DNA of 61,252 nt, from positions 1 through 61,252 of the forward strand of contig JAFIGG010000012.1 of the NCBI GenBank assembly GCA_020831485.1, written 5' to 3'. Numbering within the stretch: position 1 is the first letter of the stretch; every line of letters starts with the position of its first letter. Under the pieces are notes generated by a model. It saw only the letters and a list, made by a program, of their open reading frames with translations, did not search any database and was not told where the DNA came from. The position numbers were made by a program, and so were the translations under genes. Of the stretch, positions 1 through 9,579 are shown piece by piece. The stretch comes from Opitutales bacterium (GTDB lineage: Bacteria; Verrucomicrobiota; Verrucomicrobiia; Opitutales; Oceanipulchritudinaceae).

Positions 1-207
1 CTTTCGCATGAGCAAACGTTCCTTAGGGTAGCTTTGCGTGTCAAAACTAATCTTTGGAAAGTTTGTTTTTGGGAGAAAAATCGGGTGCCTGACACTAGGA
101 TTGGAGGCGAAAAGGGGTGCCTGGCACCAAAAGAGTATATAAGATTGAATTTTTCGGAGACCTGGAAATGGTTTGCGGAATCGGGAGGATTCAGCAGGCT
201 TTAGAGG
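1..207. other. Intergenic region with two short palindromic motifs
   Basis: No gene is supported here. It holds two copies of a GGTGCCTGRCACC-type motif, at 83-95 (imperfect) and 116-128 (perfect palindrome). The end of the region (about 190-207) has an AGAGG just before the ATG at 208. The first 60 bases could be the tail or leader of something outside the window. Confidence 0.5.
116..128. repeat. GGTGCCTGGCACC palindrome, copy A
   Basis: This 13-bp sequence is a perfect dyad of GGTGCC and GGCACC around a central T. A variant, GGGTGCCTGACAC, lies 20 bp upstream at 83-95, and an identical copy lies at 36482-36494. Motifs of this kind recur in intergenic DNA of many bacteria. Whether this is a REP-type element or an operator cannot be told from three copies. 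Confidence 0.5.
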
Positions 208-1611
208 ATGGAAATTCAGGAATTTGACTTGGTTGTTGTTGGTGGTGGCAGTGCGGGTTATGCGGCGGCGCGGACGGCGAGGGAGCGCGTGGAGAGGGTT
301 GCTATTGTTGACCAGGGGCCGGATTTGGGTGGGCTCTGTATATTAAAGGGCTGTATGCCGTCGAAGACTTTGATCTACAGTGCGGAGGTTTTGCATTTGG
401 CTCAACGGGATCAACTGTTTGGGCTGCGTATTCCGCATGCAATGGTGGACATGCCGGGGTTGAAGAAACGTAAGGTGGCAATGGTGGAGGACTTTGCCAG
501 CTATCGGAGGGAGCAACTTCAATCGGACCGGTTTACGCTGATCCGACAGAAGGCGCGCTTTCTCGACCGCGAAACGCTGGAACTGGAGGATGGAAGTGGC
601 ATTCGGACCAAACACTTCGTTGTGACGACGGGATCAGTGCCCCAGTTTCCGGCTATTCCCGGTCTGGATCCGAAAACGGCATGGACGAGTGACGATGTGC
701 TGGATCTCGATTTCCTGCCCGAATCGGTTATCGTTCTTGGCGGCGGAGTCGTTGCCTGCGAACTGGCGCAGTATTTGAATCGGATCGGTTCAAAAGTGAT
801 CCAGATCCAGCGCAGCCCACGGATCCTGAAAGAAGCCTCGGCTGAAGCAGCTGCGGTGGTTGAGCAGGCATTTCGAGACGAGGGCATTGCCCTGTATACG
901 GACACTCAATTGGAGCGCATCGAACAGGATGCGGATGGCGGTTTCGCGGTCCACTTCAAACATAAGGGGAATGTTGTTACGGTTGAAGGCAAACATCTAA
1001 TGAATGCTTTGGGGCGGTCTCCAGCGGTGAATTCGTTGAATCTTGAAGCTGCGGGTGTTGAGTTGGCACCGAGTGGGCATATTGCTGTAAATAAGTTCCA
1101 ACAGTCCAGTAATCCTCAAGTCTACGCCTGTGGCGACGTGGCAGGCCCGTATGAGATTGTCCATATAGCAATTCTCCAGGGCGAAGTGGCTGCGCAGCAT
1201 GCGTTGGGTCAGTCACCGGAGCCCGTCGATTACAAGCTACGGACTGGAGTTGTTTTCACCGATCCACAAATCGCGGAAGTCGGAATCCCTGTGGCTGAAG
1301 CAAGAGACAGAGGGATCGATTTGATCGTGGCAGATTATCCGTTCGACGACCATGGCAAATCCATACTCATGGAGGCTCGCTACGGCTATGTGAAAGTTTG
1401 GGCCGACAAGCAAAGCGGGAAACTAGTCGGTGCGGAGTGTGTGGGTAAGGATGCTGGAGAACTGATCCATGCCATGGCTGTAGCCATCTCTTTGGGAGCA
1501 AATGCACAACAATTGATGAAAACCCAATGGTATCACCCTACCCTGAGTGAGATCTGGAGTTATCCCGTCGAAGACATTGTCGATGCGCTCAATTCCGGCG
1601 AATCCACCTAA
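208..1611 (+). CDS. Pyridine nucleotide-disulfide oxidoreductase, dihydrolipoamide dehydrogenase-like
   Basis: This is a flavoprotein of the class I disulfide oxidoreductase family (467 aa, normal length). The N-terminal FAD-binding GGGSAG is at residues 12-17. The redox-active pair C44/C49 sits in GGLCILKGCMPSK. A second GGG nucleotide-binding motif is near 178, the CGDV FAD motif is in the second half, and the C-terminal dimer-interface motif is HPTLSE. The enzyme would pass electrons between NAD(P)H and a disulfide in the cytoplasm. No 2-oxoacid dehydrogenase E1/E2 gene is nearby, so it may be a stand-alone lipoamide, mercuric-reductase-like or other disulfide reductase. It is convergent with murE, with 3 bp between stops. 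Confidence 0.85.
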   Translation: MEIQEFDLVVVGGGSAGYAAARTARERVERVAIVDQGPDLGGLCILKGCMPSKTLIYSAEVLHLAQRDQLFGLRIPHAMVDMPGLKKRKVAMVEDFASYRREQLQSDRFTLIRQKARFLDRETLELEDGSGIRTKHFVVTTGSVPQFPAIPGLDPKTAWTSDDVLDLDFLPESVIVLGGGVVACELAQYLNRIGSKVIQIQRSPRILKEASAEAAAVVEQAFRDEGIALYTDTQLERIEQDADGGFAVHFKHKGNVVTVEGKHLMNALGRSPAVNSLNLEAAGVELAPSGHIAVNKFQQSSNPQVYACGDVAGPYEIVHIAILQGEVAAQHALGQSPEPVDYKLRTGVVFTDPQIAEVGIPVAEARDRGIDLIVADYPFDDHGKSILMEARYGYVKVWADKQSGKLVGAECVGKDAGELIHAMAVAISLGANAQQLMKTQWYHPTLSEIWSYPVEDIVDALNSGEST

Positions 1612-1614
1612 ACT

Positions 1615-3075
1615 TCAGCACAAAGACAGCAACACAGCCTTGTCGCTGAACGGGTACTTTGTAGTCCCGATCAACTGGTAATCTTCATGTCCTTTTCCGG
1701 CAACGACCAATAAGTCACCATTGCTGGTTTCCGCGTAAGCGTTGAGGATCGCAATACGGCGATCTGGTTCAACCGTAACACGCTCTTTCGCGGGTATTCC
1801 CTCCAAAATATCCGCAATGATGCGTTCCGGTGCTTCGGTTCTGGGGTTGTCGGACGTGACCCATACCCGGTCCGCACCGCGAAAGGCCAATTCACCCATC
1901 AAAGGTCGCTTGCCACGGTCACGGTCGCCTCCGCAGCCAAAGACCAGAATAATGCGTTCCGGGTTCAGAGCCCTGCAGTTCTCAAGTAGGTTGTGTAATC
2001 CGTCAGGGTTGTGGGCATAATCAACAACAGCAGTCGACCCATTGGGCAATGCGATGGATTCCATGCGTCCCGGAACAATTTCGAAATCTGCGAGCGCATC
2101 AATTGCCGCTTCCATGGGCAGTTCCATACCAGCAATGACCGACAAAGCCGCGAGAATGTTTTCCACTTGAAAACGGCCAATCAAGCGGGCCCTCACCGGC
2201 AAGCTTCGACCTTTCCAGACGAGGTCAAAACGAGTGTCCTCTGAAGAAACTGCAATGCGATCAGCAACTAAGTCGGCGCCGCCCTGTGCATGGCAACTGT
2301 AGCTGATCAAGCGTCCGGACACACATTCTGCAAAGCTCCATGCGATTGGACAGTCACGGTTCAGAACCGCGAATGCCCTTCCATCAAGCCCCTCAAAAAG
2401 ACTGCGTTTTGCCGCGATGTATGATTCCAGTGAACCATGGAAATCCAAATGATCCCGGGTGATTCGGGCGGTTGCAGCGGCAGCAAAGCGCAAACTGCTG
2501 ACCCGTTGCAGAGCCATTGCGTGCGAGGAGACTTCCATCGCAACGGCCTTGGTTTTCAGGTCGGCGAACTGAGCCAGCAAAGGGAAAAGATCCGGCGCAA
2601 GCGGAGTCGTGTATGAACCTGATTCCATGGCTTTGCCATTCCAATCCATCCCCAGGGTTCCAAGCGAACCGCCCGAACCAAGAACACGGTGAAAGAGAAA
2701 TCCCAGCAACCGGGTCGTAGTCGTTTTGCCATTGGTCCCGGTCACTGCCACCACTGGCAAACGCTGATCCGGAGATCCATGTAATTTGCGTGCAATCAGG
2801 CCCAGATCCCGGCGCACATTGGAAGAGATCAGCTGAGGCCCGGCAAAGAGCTCGACCGGTTGGTCGGTCAAAAGCGCAGCGGGCTGAGGAACGCAGGCCG
2901 CCAATTGGTCGCGGCTATGGCCCCAGCGATTGTAGGCCAGAAACTCCTCAAACAGTGCGAAAAGCGCAGACGGATGAGCCTTATCCGCCCGGTACGCCAG
3001 GCGATCAAACACGGCATCGGCAGAACCCTCTAGCCGGACCTCCGGCAACTCCTGCAACAGCTCCGCCAATCTCAC
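1615..3075 (-). CDS. murE: UDP-N-acetylmuramoyl-tripeptide synthetase
   Basis: This Mur ligase adds the third amino acid of the peptidoglycan stem peptide to UDP-MurNAc-L-Ala-D-Glu, using ATP, in the cytoplasm. The ATP-binding GTNGKTT is at residues 113-119, EVSSHAM follows in the central domain, and GKGHEDYQ lies near the C-terminus. The DNPR motif at about 409-412 is the signature of ligases that use meso-diaminopimelate rather than lysine. The length (486 aa) is normal. The start is a GTG preceded by AGGAGG at 10 nt. The in-frame alternatives are worse, because an ATG inside the leader runs straight into a stop. It stands alone here, away from a dcw cluster, about 25 bp downstream of cysI on the same strand. 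Confidence 0.93.
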   Translation of the reverse strand: MRLAELLQELPEVRLEGSADAVFDRLAYRADKAHPSALFALFEEFLAYNRWGHSRDQLAACVPQPAALLTDQPVELFAGPQLISSNVRRDLGLIARKLHGSPDQRLPVVAVTGTNGKTTTTRLLGFLFHRVLGSGGSLGTLGMDWNGKAMESGSYTTPLAPDLFPLLAQFADLKTKAVAMEVSSHAMALQRVSSLRFAAAATARITRDHLDFHGSLESYIAAKRSLFEGLDGRAFAVLNRDCPIAWSFAECVSGRLISYSCHAQGGADLVADRIAVSSEDTRFDLVWKGRSLPVRARLIGRFQVENILAALSVIAGMELPMEAAIDALADFEIVPGRMESIALPNGSTAVVDYAHNPDGLHNLLENCRALNPERIILVFGCGGDRDRGKRPLMGELAFRGADRVWVTSDNPRTEAPERIIADILEGIPAKERVTVEPDRRIAILNAYAETSNGDLLVVAGKGHEDYQLIGTTKYPFSDKAVLLSLC

Positions 3076-3099
3076 CAGCCCATAACCTCCTGATTGGAA

Positions 3100-4830
3100 T
3101 CAATTATCCACGGCCGGAACGTGGTAGTTCTCGCTCTCTTCGAAGGGCTTCACCCACTTCTTACGCATGCAGAAATCACCAAAGCGTTCACCCTCCTTGC
3201 GTTCCTTCGCATACTGCTCGATCAGGGGCCGCAGCTCCTCCTTGATGTCTTCCGCCTTGACGGATGCCTTGAAGAGGCGATTCAAGCGTGCACCGTCGAA
3301 GCCTGCTCCGAGATACATATTGTATTTCCCGGGGGCCTTGCCCACAAATGCGATTTCGCCAAGGTAAGGACGAGCACAGCCATTAGGGCAGCCCGTCATG
3401 CGAATAACAATGGCATCGTCGCGCAAACCACAGGACTCAACGACTTCCTCCAGCTCGGTCACCAGATCCGGCAGATAGCGTTCCGATTCCGCGAGCGAGA
3501 GTCCACAGGTTGGCAAAGCCACACAAGCCATAGAGTTCAGGCGCAGACCACTGCTGCTGAGGCCACGGTCAAGTCCGTAGTGTTTGAGCAATTTTTCGAT
3601 GTCTTTGCGATCTTTATCCGCTATGCCACCAATGATCAGGTTCTGGTTACAGGTCAGACGGAAATCCCCCTTGTGAAGCAGAGCGATCTCGCGCAAACCG
3701 GTCTTCATCTGAAATTCCGGTGTATCCTTAACGCGGCCATTCTGGATATACAGAGTCAGGTGCCACTTGCCGTCCGCTCCTTTGACCCAGCCATAGCGGT
3801 CTCCCGTCGAATCAAACTTAAAGGGCTTCGCCTTTAACAATTTGTAGCCCAGGCGCGATTCAACTTCCTTGCGGAACCAGTCCAGCCCACGATCCTTGAT
3901 CGTGTATTTGAGGCGGGCATGCGCACGATTGGTGCGGTCACCAAAGTCACGCTGAACCAGAACCACTTTTTCGGCCACCTCGACCGCCTGCTCAGGCTTA
4001 CAGAAGCCCAGCACCTCGGCCAAACGTGGGTGGGTTGCTTCCTGGCCGTGGGTCATGCCCATGCCGCCGCCAACGGTCACATTGTAGCCGACGACTTTGC
4101 CCTTCTGCACAACGGCAATGAAACCGAGGTCGTGGGCATAGATGTCGACATCGTTGCTCGGCGGAACCGCAACAACGATTTTGAACTTCCGCGGAAGGTA
4201 GGTCTTACCGTAGATCGGCTCGATTTCCGCCTCTTCTTCGCCTCCCGAGATTTTTTCCTCGTCGAGCCATATCTCGTGATAGGCGCGGGTTTTTGGCGTC
4301 AAATGATCGGAAATATCCTGCGACAGCTTCAAAACCTCGGCGTGCACCTCGCTGGCATGAGGATTCGGGTTGCACATCACGTTGCGATTCACGTCGCCGC
4401 AGGCCGCAATCGTATCGAGGGCCGCCGCGTTGATTTCCTGAACCGTCTTTTTGAGTACGCCCTTGATCACCCCATGAAATTGAAATGCCTGGCGCGTGGT
4501 CAGCTTGATTGTGCCATTTGCGTAGCGATCAGACAGTTCATCCATTTTCAGCCATTGTGCTGGAGTGGCGACGCCACCCGGCACGCGAATGCGGATCATA
4601 AACGAATAAGCCTTGTCCAACTTCTTCTTACGCCGCTCCGAACGCTCGTCGCGGTCATCCTGCTGGTAGCTGCCGTGGAATTTCAGCAACTGAGTGTCAT
4701 CGGCCGAAATGGCGCCGGATAAGGTATCCGCCAAACCCTCGGCAATGGTACCGCGCAAATAGTTGCTGTCGGCCTTGAGCCCTTCGTTCTTGTGCAGCTT
4801 GGGCGATTCTTCTGTCTTTTTGGAAACCAT
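3100..4830 (-). CDS. cysI: Assimilatory sulfite reductase hemoprotein subunit
   Basis: This is a siroheme and [4Fe-4S] enzyme that reduces sulfite to sulfide for cysteine synthesis. It has the two ferredoxin-like halves of the family. The cluster and siroheme cysteines are C436, C442, C481 and C485 (ACVALPTC and TGCPNGC), with the same spacing as in the E. coli protein. The 576-aa length is normal. No flavoprotein subunit (CysJ) is in the window, so the electron donor may be encoded elsewhere or be ferredoxin. murE lies 24 bp downstream on the same strand and may be cotranscribed. Confidence 0.92.
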   Translation of the reverse strand: MVSKKTEESPKLHKNEGLKADSNYLRGTIAEGLADTLSGAISADDTQLLKFHGSYQQDDRDERSERRKKKLDKAYSFMIRIRVPGGVATPAQWLKMDELSDRYANGTIKLTTRQAFQFHGVIKGVLKKTVQEINAAALDTIAACGDVNRNVMCNPNPHASEVHAEVLKLSQDISDHLTPKTRAYHEIWLDEEKISGGEEEAEIEPIYGKTYLPRKFKIVVAVPPSNDVDIYAHDLGFIAVVQKGKVVGYNVTVGGGMGMTHGQEATHPRLAEVLGFCKPEQAVEVAEKVVLVQRDFGDRTNRAHARLKYTIKDRGLDWFRKEVESRLGYKLLKAKPFKFDSTGDRYGWVKGADGKWHLTLYIQNGRVKDTPEFQMKTGLREIALLHKGDFRLTCNQNLIIGGIADKDRKDIEKLLKHYGLDRGLSSSGLRLNSMACVALPTCGLSLAESERYLPDLVTELEEVVESCGLRDDAIVIRMTGCPNGCARPYLGEIAFVGKAPGKYNMYLGAGFDGARLNRLFKASVKAEDIKEELRPLIEQYAKERKEGERFGDFCMRKKWVKPFEESENYHVPAVDN

Positions 4831-4891
4831 GGAAACTAAAATTCGTGCTTTAAAAGCTCTTAACTTTGGTAATTAAGGCAAGATAGTAAAG

Positions 4892-5479
4892 TTATTTCTG
4901 AAGCAGCCTCTCAACATACTTGCCAAGGAGGTCAAATTCAAGGTGAACGAGCGATCCTTTCTGCTTCGTTTTAAGGTTTGTGACCTCGAGGGTGTGCGGG
5001 ATCAGCCAGACGGCAAATTCATCGCCCTCGGACTCCGCAACGGTCAGGGAGATGCCATCCATTGCAATGCTACCTTTATAAACCAGGTAATGCGCAAACT
5101 CCTGAGGCACTTTACAGCGCATATAGACATCTTTACCTGTGCGCCGCACCTCGATCAGGGTGCCCACCGCATCGATGTGACCTGTAACAAAGTGTCCACC
5201 GATTTTACCGTTAAACCGCAGGCTGCGTTCCAGATTCACCGGATCCCCTGCCTTCAGGTCGCGAAAGGCGGTGAGGCGGACCGTCTCCTCCAGCAGGTCA
5301 AAGGAAATACTGTCCGCATCGAATTCAACTGCGGTCAGGCAGCAGCCATTGACGGCAATGCTGTCGCCCAGCGACAGGTCCTCAAGGGCCTCCGAGGCCT
5401 CGATTATCAACCGCCAGGCCTTTACTCCCTGCTCGAACGAACGCACCCGCCCGGCTTCCTCAACAATTCCGGTAAACAT
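4892..5479 (-). CDS. ribE: Riboflavin synthase, alpha subunit
   Basis: This enzyme dismutates two 6,7-dimethyl-8-ribityllumazine molecules into riboflavin. The protein (195 aa) opens with MFTGIVEE, the family N-terminus, and has two tandem lumazine-binding domains. The second begins with the repeated ENFxTGHxD-like block (GGHFVTGHIDAVG, near residue 100). An upstream TTG at 5509 would add ten residues with no family support, so the ATG at 5479 is chosen. No other rib genes and no FMN riboswitch were seen next to it. It is divergent from the DksA-like gene. Confidence 0.92.
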   Translation of the reverse strand: MFTGIVEEAGRVRSFEQGVKAWRLIIEASEALEDLSLGDSIAVNGCCLTAVEFDADSISFDLLEETVRLTAFRDLKAGDPVNLERSLRFNGKIGGHFVTGHIDAVGTLIEVRRTGKDVYMRCKVPQEFAHYLVYKGSIAMDGISLTVAESEGDEFAVWLIPHTLEVTNLKTKQKGSLVHLEFDLLGKYVERLLQK

Positions 5480-5575
5480 ATATGCCTGAATAAAACCGCC
5501 GACTGACAATTGTCGATGAAAGTCGGCTGGAAAATTACATTGATAGACCTGCGAATTAACTTTTCACTAACTTTA

Positions 5576-5806
5576 ATGGACCGAACTCGACAATCCCAGT
5601 TTCGAACCCTGATTGAAAAGCGGCTGGAAGAGATTGAGAAGCAACTGCGAGAGGGTTCAGAAAATACCGCAGCGATTGCTCCAGACAAGGCAATTGGACG
5701 TCTGTCCCGACTCGATTCGATGCAAATGCAGCAGATGGCACTGGCCGCAAAGCAACGTCTGGATTACCAGCCCGATTCGCTCTTTTGTATTCGCTGTGCC
5801 GGATAG
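5576..5806 (+). CDS. Shortened TraR/DksA-family protein
   Basis: This small protein (76 aa) resembles the GRLSRLDSMQMQQMA type of TraR/DksA proteins, which bind the RNA polymerase secondary channel and carry a four-cysteine zinc finger. Here the coiled-coil start and the GRLSRLD block are intact. The text then jumps from AAKQRL directly to DYQPDSLFCIRCAG, which resembles the family C-terminus. The stretch that normally completes the second helix and carries the first CxxC is absent, so only one CxxC remains. The frame is open across the joint, suggesting an in-frame deletion of roughly 35 codons. It stops 9 bp before the adenylate cyclase gene and may be its translational leader. The ATG at 5576 matches the family N-terminus. 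Confidence 0.65.
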   Translation: MDRTRQSQFRTLIEKRLEEIEKQLREGSENTAAIAPDKAIGRLSRLDSMQMQQMALAAKQRLDYQPDSLFCIRCAG

Positions 5807-5815
5807 ATTGCATCG

Positions 5816-7990
5816 ATGCGAAGCTCCCTGGGATATTTTGCCTTTCTGTTGGCGACTGTGGTCGCCGCACCGCTTTTGAGTAAATGGCTGATGAAGCAGC
5901 CGCTTGTCAGGCAATACGAAGAGCAAACCATTGGCCATCGACTCAGCCTGCGTCAGCCGGCCGAGACAACGGAGCTACACCCCGTATACCTCTTGCAGGA
6001 CGACTTGTCCCTCACCCGCCTGGGTCCTCATCCCTGGAATCGTCGTGCCTATGGCGATTACCTGTCCATGTTGCACCGTTGGTCGAAACCGAGCGTTGTC
6101 GGTTTTGATTATATTTTTGACAGCAAAGGCCACATTTTCGCCCGTGAGGGCAATCGCCGCTTCGCCGAGATCCTGACCGATTATCAGCCAACGGTCCTTG
6201 CGGCGGCCTATTCGGTGGGCTATCGGGACGACGGCCGATTTGTCGAATTTCCGCTACTGCGCGATGGCTACAAGGAGGTAGAGAGCAACCCACTTCCGGC
6301 ATTGCCTGAATCGGAATTGCAGCAGCCTGGGAATTACGTCGGCCTGATCAACGTCGTCGAACCATTCCTGCAGCTAGTCCCAGCCTTCGCGGAGACGCCG
6401 GAAGGCACTTTCTACGCCATGGCCATCGTTATGGCCTGTCTGCATTTGGGGCTCGATCCCGCATACATTGATCATGACCGGCGCTTCATCTACCTGCGTG
6501 ATGCCGAAGAAAAAATCGTCCGCCGTATCCCGCTGGAACAAGGACAGCTGTTCCGCATCAATTGGCTGCGCCCCTGGGGCTTCAACGAAACCCACAGCCT
6601 TTATGATGTGAGTGTTCAGCATGCGGTTTTGCAAAGCACCAATCGGGATCTCAGCGATCTGGACAAAAGCCTCGAATTTTTCGAAGCATTTGAAGGCCGC
6701 ATGGTCTTGATCGCGCCCGGCGATTCTCTGTCCAAGGACTTGAGCCCGACCCCTCTGGATGCTCTGGCTCCAAGAGTGAGCGTTATTGGCAACAGCATCG
6801 AAACCATTCTTTCTGAGCGCTACCTCAAACGCACTTCCACGCCAACTTTATCCCTCCTGACCGCCTTGTTCGCTTTCCTCATTTGCGCTTCGCTGATCTG
6901 GGAACGCCCTCCGCCCATCCTTCGCTACACCGCCGCATTCTTCTGGCTGGGGTTATTTATCCTGTCCAGCTATGTTGCCATTCACTTTGACCTCATTCTA
7001 CCAATAGTCGGCCCTTCGACAAGCCTCACGGCGGTGAGTCTGATTGCCTTTTCCGCTCATCTGCTCGTGATCGAACGCAAACGCAATCACATTCACCGGC
7101 TCTTTCAGAGCTATGTCTCGCCCGCCGTCGTCCGCCAACTTGTGCGGGACGAGCACCTTCCGGCACTCGGAGGACGCGAACAGGTAGTCACGGCCCTATT
7201 CACAGATATCCAGGGCTTTTCTGGTTTCTCGGAGAAATTGGATGCGTCCTCAATGGTCCAGTTTCTGAATGCCTACATGGACGAAATGACCCGACCGGTC
7301 CTGCGCTGCCATGGCACCCTGGACAAGTATATAGGAGACGCGCTCGTTGCTCTTTTTGGCGCACCCGTCGCGGACCCTCATCACGCTTTTCATGGACTTC
7401 AGGCAGCCTGTCAGATGATGCGCAACGAAGACCGTATCAACCGCGAATGGCCGCTTCGTCACCCAAACTGGCCCCTGCCAGTATACACTCGCATCGGGAT
7501 CAATACCGGTCCGGCTGTCGTCGGCAACATGGGCTCCAGCGTACGCTTCAATTACACCATGATGGGAGACTCGGTAAACACAGCGTCGCGAATGGAATCC
7601 GCCGCACGGCATTACGGAGTCCGCGCCCTTATCAGTGGAGACACGATCAACCGCCTGTCACCCGAACAGCTCTCACTTTTTGCGGTTCGGCAGATAGACA
7701 GGGTTGTCGTCAAAGGCCGTCAGGCACCGACTGATATCTGGCAGCTGATCGGACATCAGGACCCATTAACCAATGAGGAGGCAGAGTGCCTCAATTTCTT
7801 CAATAAAGGTTTCAGCGCCTACCTCAAAGGCGATTGGACAACTGCCAGCAGCGAGCTCCAAAAGAGCCTTCCCCGGGAATCCAATGCGCAAGGGCTGAAC
7901 CCATCCCGAGTGCTCATAGAACGCATTGCAGCGGTTTCAGGCATCGCACCAAAAGGCTGGGATGGCGTTTTTCATATGGAGCTTAAATAG
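5816..7990 (+). CDS. CHASE2-domain class III adenylate cyclase
   Basis: This membrane-bound nucleotide cyclase (724 aa) starts with one N-terminal membrane anchor. It is followed by an extracytoplasmic CHASE2 sensor domain (about 35-330), three closely spaced membrane helices (about 343-362, 371-388 and 398-417) and a C-terminal catalytic domain (about 455-640). Metal-binding aspartates are in LFTDIQGFSG and YIGDALVALFGAP. The lysine in LDKYIGD and the aspartate in MMGDSVNTASRME are the pair that selects adenine, so cAMP is the expected product. The last 80 residues resemble the helical tail common in these proteins. The ligand sensed is unknown. It ends 3 bp before the convergent aldo/keto reductase stop. 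Confidence 0.9.
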   Translation: MRSSLGYFAFLLATVVAAPLLSKWLMKQPLVRQYEEQTIGHRLSLRQPAETTELHPVYLLQDDLSLTRLGPHPWNRRAYGDYLSMLHRWSKPSVVGFDYIFDSKGHIFAREGNRRFAEILTDYQPTVLAAAYSVGYRDDGRFVEFPLLRDGYKEVESNPLPALPESELQQPGNYVGLINVVEPFLQLVPAFAETPEGTFYAMAIVMACLHLGLDPAYIDHDRRFIYLRDAEEKIVRRIPLEQGQLFRINWLRPWGFNETHSLYDVSVQHAVLQSTNRDLSDLDKSLEFFEAFEGRMVLIAPGDSLSKDLSPTPLDALAPRVSVIGNSIETILSERYLKRTSTPTLSLLTALFAFLICASLIWERPPPILRYTAAFFWLGLFILSSYVAIHFDLILPIVGPSTSLTAVSLIAFSAHLLVIERKRNHIHRLFQSYVSPAVVRQLVRDEHLPALGGREQVVTALFTDIQGFSGFSEKLDASSMVQFLNAYMDEMTRPVLRCHGTLDKYIGDALVALFGAPVADPHHAFHGLQAACQMMRNEDRINREWPLRHPNWPLPVYTRIGINTGPAVVGNMGSSVRFNYTMMGDSVNTASRMESAARHYGVRALISGDTINRLSPEQLSLFAVRQIDRVVVKGRQAPTDIWQLIGHQDPLTNEEAECLNFFNKGFSAYLKGDWTTASSELQKSLPRESNAQGLNPSRVLIERIAAVSGIAPKGWDGVFHMELK

Positions 7991-7993
7991 GCG

Positions 7994-9007
7994 CTACTTC
8001 TTCGCTCCCAGCTGTGTAGGAAGTCCACCCTGAAATGCCCGCTCCTCTTCGCGGTCGTTCGCCATCGGCGGCTTCTGCGTCAGGGCCTCAATTCGTTGAT
8101 AAAGCTCGGCATCCATCTCCACTTCCGCGGATTGCAGGGCGGGTTCCAGCTGATCCAGATTACGAGCACCGATAATAGGCGCCGTTATCGCCGGGTGCCA
8201 GGCAACCCATGCAACGGCCAGGGCGACCGGATGGCAGCCCAGTTCTTGTGCGAGGGCGCAAAAGTCCTGTGCGACTTCAAAGTCTGTTGTCCCCGAATAG
8301 CGTCGCGCATACATGTCGTTTGCTTTCAGGCGTCCTTCAGCTCCTTCACTGCCTGAACCATATTTACCCGTCAGCACTCCTCCACCCAGGGGGCTATAGC
8401 TAATCACACCCAACCCTTCAGCCTCGGCCATCGGCAACAATTCCACCTCGGCCTGTCGTTTCAGCAGGCTGTACATTGGTTGAATACAGCGCAGCCCGTT
8501 CAATCCAAGGCGAGCCGAAATGCCCAAAGCCTTCTCCACCTGCCAGGCGGCGTAATTACTCACCGCCGGATAACGGATTTTGCCCTGGCGCACAAGGTCG
8601 TCCAGCGCCAACAATTGATCCTCCAGGGGCGTGTGCGCATCAAAATGATGCATGAAATACAGGTCGATGTAATCCGTATTCAAACGCTTCAGACTCTGCT
8701 CAACCTGATAAATAATAGCCGCGCGTGAGCACCCTTGATCCAGGGGACCCTCGCCGAACTTAAAGAAACACTTGGAAGTGATCACCACCTGACTTCGTTC
8801 GGCGGCTATCAAACGTCCCAGAATGCTCTCTGACTCGCCTCCTGCATAGACATTGGCACAGTCGAAAAAATTGATGCCTGTTTCCCGGCAACGGGCGTAG
8901 AGCTTTTTGCTCATGGACTCATCGGCTTCATTGCCGAAAGTCATCGTTCCCATGCAGCGGTCCGAAACCCGCAAACCGGTGTTTCCCAATGTCACTTGAT
9001 TGATCAT
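7994..9007 (-). CDS. Aldo/keto reductase
   Basis: This NADPH-dependent carbonyl reductase has a TIM-barrel fold (337 aa). The catalytic tetrad is visible: D and Y in FDCANVYAGG, K in VITSKCFF and H in YFMHHFD. The C-terminal cofactor region contains PIIGARNLDQL, typical of the family. The substrate cannot be predicted. The upstream extension to 9055 gives a cysteine-rich stretch without family likeness, so the ATG at 9007 (MINQVTLGNTGLRVS) is preferred. Confidence 0.87.
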   Translation of the reverse strand: MINQVTLGNTGLRVSDRCMGTMTFGNEADESMSKKLYARCRETGINFFDCANVYAGGESESILGRLIAAERSQVVITSKCFFKFGEGPLDQGCSRAAIIYQVEQSLKRLNTDYIDLYFMHHFDAHTPLEDQLLALDDLVRQGKIRYPAVSNYAAWQVEKALGISARLGLNGLRCIQPMYSLLKRQAEVELLPMAEAEGLGVISYSPLGGGVLTGKYGSGSEGAEGRLKANDMYARRYSGTTDFEVAQDFCALAQELGCHPVALAVAWVAWHPAITAPIIGARNLDQLEPALQSAEVEMDAELYQRIEALTQKPPMANDREEERAFQGGLPTQLGAKK

Positions 9008-9071
9008 AGTATTGAATTCGCTTCGATTCGCACAGATTGGCCCGCAGCAAGCCATGGGTCAATCCTTCCGT

Positions 9072-9446
9072 TCAGCAATTAGCGCGTTCTGGCGATTGCG
9101 ATGCCGCCGGCAGAACCGTTCCAAAAACAGCCAAAGTCAGACCGCGCCCATAGGCAATAAGAGGATAATTCAACATATCCATCATAGAATACACCATTGA
9201 ATAGTGGATACACATGAACACACAGGAAAAACCTACTGCAATCGCACCGAACAACAGCGCACCCACTCGGCGAATCGCATCTCCTGCCATCAGCATACGC
9301 AGGTTCAGCACCGAAATGGCGGCCAAGCCATGCCCATATGCGAGCTTGGTAAAAACACCCTTCGAACACAAGAGAACGGAGCCCGATGTAACAATAACAA
9401 AGGTCCATACTTTCGAGGGTGTTGAATTGGGAGGTTCTGTTTTCAT
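9072..9446 (-). pseudogene. Decayed EamA/DMT-family transporter remnant
   Basis: The reading frame is intact for 124 aa, but a DMT transporter should have about 280-300 aa and ten membrane helices. The N-terminus (SGSVLLCSKGVFTKLAYGHG) resembles helix 1 of the first EamA repeat. A later segment (RRVGALLFGAIAVGFSCVF) looks like the start of the second repeat. The end (LTLAVFGTVLPA) looks like the FGTVLP block near the end of that repeat. The pieces are joined with large gaps, so this is probably an inactivated gene with internal deletions. A genuinely small membrane protein cannot be excluded. It lies between the aldo/keto reductase and the Rrf2 regulator, all on the same strand. Confidence 0.55.
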
Positions 9447-9579
9447 AAAACAAAAAGCATAAAATCTGTCGCTACAGTCTAATTCGATAAAGACATGAGA
9501 ACACTAACACTCGAAGCCGATCCGGGTATGGACCGCCCAAGGCCACGCTCCCCAGGCTAAAGTCCTCGGTCTACTTTCA

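Noticed and set aside
3919-4722. 267-codon frame opposite cysI
   Set aside because: Shadow frame; the cysteine motifs and length of cysI on the minus strand leave no doubt.
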